A stretch of 8,904 bases of DNA from SIG607 sp045537575 (GTDB taxonomy: Bacteria; Bacillota; Clostridia; Oscillospirales; Acutalibacteraceae). Of the stretch, positions 5,719 to 8,904 are shown piece after piece. The translations under genes were made by a program, and so were the position numbers. The number at the start of each line of letters is the position of its first letter. Position 1 is the stretch's first letter. The stretch covers positions 1 to 8,904 of the forward strand of contig JAZSPU010000050.1 in NCBI GenBank assembly GCA_045537575.1. The letters run 5' to 3'. Below the pieces are notes generated by a model. It searched no databases, had not been told where the DNA came from, and saw only the letters and a list, made by a program, of their open reading frames with translations.

Positions 5719-6420
5719 ATGGGACTTCACGATGGACATAGGGAAAGAATGCTTTCTAAGTTTGAAAAGAACGGCTTTTCGATTTTTGAAGAACACGAAA
5801 AGCTTGAAATTATTCTTTTCTACGGTGTTCCTAGACGGAATACTAATGAATTGGCGCACGAGCTTTTGAATAAGTATCACACTATTGCAAACGTTATGGA
5901 TGCGCCAAAAAGAGAGCTTATGAAATTTAACGGTTTTACTGAGCGTACATATCAGCTTTTTAAAATTATTAAAGATACCTATTCCCTTTATGAATTTGAA
6001 AAGAAAGCCCATAAAACCTATATGACAACGGTTGATGAATTTGCATCATTCTTTCAGCTTTACTTTATGAACGAAAAACAGGAAAGAGTGGCAATAGTTT
6101 GTCTTGACAGTTTAGGCAAGGTGCTGAAAACACAAAAAATCGGCAGCGGTAACTCGGGGGAGAGCTTCTTTAATATGCAAGAAATAGTAAAAATAATGAT
6201 GGACACCTCGGCAACTGAAATAGTTATTGCCCATAACCATCCCGGCAATAATCCTGCACCGTCCGAAAGTGATGTTAAAAGCACGATGCAGATTAAGCAG
6301 AGCCTTGAACTATTAGGTTTTCGTTTAAGAGACCATTTTATAGTCTGTGAAAGTAAATGTCACTCTATGTCAAGGGATCCGGAGACCGCCCATATTTTTA
6401 AAAAAGAAACTAAAGACTAA
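5719..6420 (+). CDS. radC: RadC family JAB-domain protein
   Basis: This 233-residue protein has the RadC layout: an N-terminal helix-hairpin-helix-like region (about 1-90) and a JAB/MPN domain (about 105-225) with the zinc motif H172-N-H174-P followed by PSESD, giving S182 and D185. The JAB fold usually gives metal-dependent peptidase or hydrolase activity, but the role of bacterial RadC is unsettled; the old link with recombinational repair has been withdrawn. All metal ligands are present. The ATG follows CAGGAG by 8 nt. Chromosomal Firmicute radC often sits near maf and mreB, while other copies lie on mobile elements; here there are no mobility genes and the neighbours are housekeeping. 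Its stop codon overlaps that of alaX on the other strand by 11 bases, and no hairpin separates them. Confidence 0.92.
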   Translation: MGLHDGHRERMLSKFEKNGFSIFEEHEKLEIILFYGVPRRNTNELAHELLNKYHTIANVMDAPKRELMKFNGFTERTYQLFKIIKDTYSLYEFEKKAHKTYMTTVDEFASFFQLYFMNEKQERVAIVCLDSLGKVLKTQKIGSGNSGESFFNMQEIVKIMMDTSATEIVIAHNHPGNNPAPSESDVKSTMQIKQSLELLGFRLRDHFIVCESKCHSMSRDPETAHIFKKETKD

Positions 6421-7570
6421 AAATTTCGGCATCGGTGAAGAATTCTGCTATTTTGGTCATTGAGGCAGTAACGCTTCCCTGACACATAGGAACCTTTCCG
6501 CCGCCTCGTCCCGAAAGAATATTATTCATATTTTTAATAAATTGGGGAAGGCTTTCATCTTCACTGTGAACAATATAAATATAACCGGAGGTTTCGTCTC
6601 CGCCGAAAGCGGCACACATATTGCCGCTTTTTTCTTTTGCCTTATTAACTAGGTCTATAAGCTGTTTTTTATCGGTACAAGGTGTAAAAAGTAAAAGGGT
6701 TTTATCGGTTTTTTCTATCTTTTCAAGCTTGAGCTTATTAATTTCGGCAAGTAACGTGTCTATTTTGTAAATAGCTTCTTTATTGCTCTTTATAAGCCGT
6801 TCGACATTTTCGGCACAATCAATACCCTTTGAGGCGAGAAGAGCTCCTACGGCTTTAATTTGGCTGTGCTTTGCGGCATAATCAAGGTAAGCGTCCTTGC
6901 CTGAAGCAATGAAAAGTCTTACGCCCGAGCGAAGCCGCATAGAAGAAAGTATTTTAATAACGCCTACTTCGGCGGTGGTTTTTACGTGGGGAGCGCAACA
7001 GGCACAGCAGTCAACGTCCTCAATGGTAACTATTCTTAAGGCTTGGTTTATTTCCTTTTTACTGCGGTAGTTTATATTTTTAAGTTCGCTGTCTGATGGA
7101 TAATAAGCCGATATAGGAAGATTTCTGTAAATGACTTGGTTGGCAGCCAGTTCTACTTTATGGAGCTGTTCTTCGGTAAGCTCAATATCATAATCGCAGG
7201 TTACTTCATCTTCTCCTAAATGAAAGCCAACGTTTTCGCCGCCGAAAAAGGTATGAATGAGTCCCGAAATAATATGTTCTCCCGTATGATTTTGCATATT
7301 ACGAAAACGTCTTTCAAAATCTATTTTACCAAAAACAGTACCGCTTAATTCTTCGCGGCAGTAGTGGATTATTTCGCCGTTTTCGATTTGCACGTCAAAA
7401 ATTTCCTTGCCGTCAAGGGTACCTTTGTCACTGTACTGTCCGCCTTCCTCGGGGAAAAATGCAGTTTTATTAAGAATAACCTTAAAAAAGCCGTCTGCCT
7501 TAGTGCAGGAAATAACCTCGGATTCAAATTCGGTTAAATAAGAATTGTTATCATAAAGCTTCTGTGTCAA
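6410..7570 (-). CDS. Alanyl-tRNA editing protein, long AlaX type with DHHA1 domain
   Basis: AlaX proteins hydrolyse tRNA-Ala mischarged with serine or glycine, acting in trans beside AlaRS. The product is 386 residues: a TGS-like/beta-barrel N-part (about 1-90, with FFPEEGGQYSD), the editing core with zinc motifs H95-TGE-H99 and C191-x3-H195, and a C-terminal DHHA1 domain (about 255-386) carrying GRGGGKVPMCQGS. The second motif sits in an unusual cysteine cluster, DCCACCAPH (187-195). This is the long AlaX-L form. The start is TTG 7570, because AGGTGAT (7575-7581) precedes it by 4 nt and the protein then opens TQKLYDNNSYLTEF, the usual AlaX N-terminus; an in-frame GTG at 7579 lies inside that ribosome site. 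It has its own promoter, and its 3' end overlaps radC tail to tail. Confidence 0.92.
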   Translation of the reverse strand: MTQKLYDNNSYLTEFESEVISCTKADGFFKVILNKTAFFPEEGGQYSDKGTLDGKEIFDVQIENGEIIHYCREELSGTVFGKIDFERRFRNMQNHTGEHIISGLIHTFFGGENVGFHLGEDEVTCDYDIELTEEQLHKVELAANQVIYRNLPISAYYPSDSELKNINYRSKKEINQALRIVTIEDVDCCACCAPHVKTTAEVGVIKILSSMRLRSGVRLFIASGKDAYLDYAAKHSQIKAVGALLASKGIDCAENVERLIKSNKEAIYKIDTLLAEINKLKLEKIEKTDKTLLLFTPCTDKKQLIDLVNKAKEKSGNMCAAFGGDETSGYIYIVHSEDESLPQFIKNMNNILSGRGGGKVPMCQGSVTASMTKIAEFFTDAEIFSL

Positions 7571-7574
7571 TATA

Positions 7575-7581
7575 ATCACCT
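7575..7581 (-). promoter_or_regulatory. Ribosome binding site setting the TTG start of the AlaX gene
   Basis: AGGTGAT on the - strand ends 4 nt before TTG 7570, the same spacing as in the 65-residue protein gene. Nothing resembling a ribosome site precedes the in-frame GTG at 7579. Confidence 0.65.
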
Positions 7582-7586
7582 AGAAA

Positions 7587-7615
7587 AGTATATCATAATT
7601 TTTCTTTATTAGCAA
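7587..7615 (-). promoter_or_regulatory. Promoter of the AlaX gene
   Basis: On the - strand, TTGCTA (7610-7615), a 17-base spacer and TATACT (7587-7592), preceded by TGA, which forms an extended -10 element (TGN-TATACT). Transcription would start about 10 nt before the AGGTGAT ribosome site, giving a very short leader. The -35 box begins right after the T-tract of the oadA terminator. Confidence 0.75.
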
Positions 7616-7616
7616 C

Positions 7617-7644
7617 AAAAAACCTCCGATTTCTCGGAGGTTTT
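7617..7644 (-). terminator. Intrinsic terminator of the oadA gene
   Basis: An 11-bp stem (7619-7629 with 7634-7644, sequence AAAACCTCCGA and its complement) with a 4-nt loop. On the - strand it ends in a run of six T, the classic rho-independent form. It lies 6 nt after the oadA stop. Confidence 0.9.
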
Positions 7645-7650
7645 AATAAA

Positions 7651-8904
7651 TTATGAAAGGTCTGCAACAATAAGAGTACGAACACCGTTTTCATCAATAT
7701 TATTGGGCTTTGATGCGGGTTCTTCTTTTTTGCCGTATTTTGTTTCAAGGAATTTTGCTGCAACCTGTGGGAAGAGAGCGTAGCTTAATACGTCTTCTTC
7801 TGTTTTTGCAAGGTCGCCTGCTTCAGCCTTGTACTTTTCAAGTTCGGGCTCAATCAGGTCTGCAGGTCTGCAGGTAATAACCTCATCATCACCGATACAT
7901 TTCTTACGAACGTCTTCGTTAACTTCGGCGGGAAGGGTTCCGTACTCACCGCGGAGAAGACCTTTAGATTCCTTGGGAACCATTTTGTATCTTTCGCCTG
8001 CGATAACGTTCATAACAGCCTGTGTTCCAACGATCTGACTGGTTGGAGTAACAAGGGGCGGATAACCGAAATCTTTTCTTACCTTCGGAACCTCTGCAAG
8101 AACGTCATAGTACTTATCCTCTTTGCCAGCCTGCTTTAACTGGCCGAGCATATTGGAAAGCATACCGCCGGGAACCTGATAAATAAGGGTTTTGGTATCA
8201 ACACTTAATACCTTGGGATCAAGTGTGCCGTCTGCCTTCATCTTGTCTGCAACACCTCTGAAATGGGTAGCAACCTCTGCAAGAGCATCAAGGTCAAGAC
8301 CTGTATCTCTTTCGGTGCCTTTAAGGGTGGCAACTAAAGCTTCGGTAGCAGGGTTTGCTGTACCGTTACCAAAGGGAGAAAGAGCGGTGTCAACAATATC
8401 TACACCTGCCTGAGCAGCCATAAGATATGTCATATCGCCTGTACCTGTGGTGTTGTGGGTATGAAGGTGGATAGGACATTTAACAGCAGCCTTTAACTTC
8501 TTAATGAGCGAATAAGCATCATAGGGAAGAAGAAGGTTAGCCATATCTTTAATACAAATTACGTCAGCGCCCATAGCTTCAAGCTTCTTTGCAAGTTCTA
8601 CAAAGTATTCTTCGTTATGAACAGGGCTGATGGTATAGCTCATAGCAGCTTCACAGATACCGCCGTATTTCTTACAGGACTTCATAGCCTGTTCCATATT
8701 ACGAGTATCGTTAAGAGCGTCGAAGATACGGATAACGTCAATACCGTTTTCAATAGCCTTTTTAACGAATGCGTCAACAACGTCGTCAGCATAGTGCTTA
8801 TAGCCTAAAATGTTCTGACCGCGAAGGAGCATCTGAAGTTTAGTGTTAGGCATAGCCTTTTTGATGGTACGAAGTCTCTCCCAAGGATCTTCGTTCAAAA
8901 AGCG
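7651..8904 (-). CDS. oadA: Oxaloacetate decarboxylase alpha / pyruvate carboxylase B type carboxyltransferase, 5' end missing
   Basis: The frame is open to the right edge, so the start is missing; 417 residues are visible and roughly 50 N-terminal residues, including the first metal-site motif, should lie outside. The protein transfers a carboxyl group between oxaloacetate/pyruvate and biotin. Visible features are the HMGL-like TIM barrel with the CIKDM motif (the lysine that is carbamylated and binds the metal), HLHTHN (metal histidines) and ALSPFGNGTANP, then the PYC_OADA conserved domain with YQVPGGMLSN and a YPPLVTPTSQIVGTQA stretch. The C-terminus ends GVRTLIVADLS with no biotinyl (MKM) domain, so a separate biotin carrier is needed. 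Whether it works as a sodium-pump decarboxylase subunit or as pyruvate carboxylase subunit B depends on genes outside the window. Less AT-rich codons suggest strong expression. A terminator follows at once. Confidence 0.93.
   Translation of the reverse strand, partial: RFLNEDPWERLRTIKKAMPNTKLQMLLRGQNILGYKHYADDVVDAFVKKAIENGIDVIRIFDALNDTRNMEQAMKSCKKYGGICEAAMSYTISPVHNEEYFVELAKKLEAMGADVICIKDMANLLLPYDAYSLIKKLKAAVKCPIHLHTHNTTGTGDMTYLMAAQAGVDIVDTALSPFGNGTANPATEALVATLKGTERDTGLDLDALAEVATHFRGVADKMKADGTLDPKVLSVDTKTLIYQVPGGMLSNMLGQLKQAGKEDKYYDVLAEVPKVRKDFGYPPLVTPTSQIVGTQAVMNVIAGERYKMVPKESKGLLRGEYGTLPAEVNEDVRKKCIGDDEVITCRPADLIEPELEKYKAEAGDLAKTEEDVLSYALFPQVAAKFLETKYGKKEEPASKPNNIDENGVRTLIVADLS

Noticed and set aside
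5719..6420. radC as part of a mobile or anti-restriction element
   Set aside because: No integrase, transposase or plasmid genes nearby; all neighbours are housekeeping genes.
7829..8808. Plus-strand frames over oadA
   Set aside because: Serine/threonine-rich shadow translations opposite a well-conserved enzyme; not supported as genes.
1..8904. tRNA, rRNA, CRISPR arrays, riboswitches
   Set aside because: None seen by eye; no non-coding stretch exceeds about 135 bases and those present are explained by terminators, promoters and ribosome sites.

Overview
The window looks like chromosomal housekeeping DNA from an anaerobic, low-GC Firmicute, probably class Clostridia and perhaps a gut Oscillospirales-like lineage. 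The reasons are the AT-rich codons, the strong Shine-Dalgarno sequences, TTG starts, short intergenic gaps with clean intrinsic terminators, and the gene content: a free-standing PduL phosphotransacylase, an OadA-type carboxyltransferase without a biotin domain, AlaX, and a CPBP protease. The taxonomic placement is inference. I see no phage genes, insertion sequences, CRISPR array, tRNA or rRNA.

Layout, left to right. Bases 3-161 (+) hold the last 52 residues of a zinc/manganese-type ABC permease (ZnuB/TroC family), followed by a hairpin at 183-213. A near-consensus promoter (232-260) then drives a tight four-gene + strand operon of pduL, hemW, a histidine-phosphatase-superfamily protein, and a two-domain NAT_N/GNAT_C acyltransferase-like protein. 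It ends at a bidirectional terminator (3452-3483). On the - strand, reading from about 5653 down to 3490, lies a second operon: an RluA-family pseudouridine synthase, a CPBP intramembrane protease, and a 65-residue protein of unknown function. radC (+) starts divergently from that operon at 5719. Its stop codon overlaps the stop of alaX (-, 6410-7570) tail to tail. alaX has its own promoter placed directly after the terminator of the partial oadA/pycB gene (-, 7651 to the right edge).

Functionally, PduL (acyl-CoA to acyl-phosphate) and OadA (carboxyl transfer between oxaloacetate and pyruvate) belong to central fermentative carbon metabolism. By eye both appear to use less AT-rich codons than their neighbours, as highly expressed genes do. 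RluA and AlaX serve translation (rRNA modification and clearing of mischarged tRNA-Ala). HemW is a radical-SAM heme chaperone.

No clear new multi-gene system is present. The least explained items are the 65-residue protein beside the CPBP protease, and the phosphatase plus NAT_N/GNAT_C pair. Several starts (hemW, rluA-family, the small protein, alaX) were reset using Shine-Dalgarno position. Three - strand genes share an AGGTGAT-type ribosome binding site 3-4 nt before the start.
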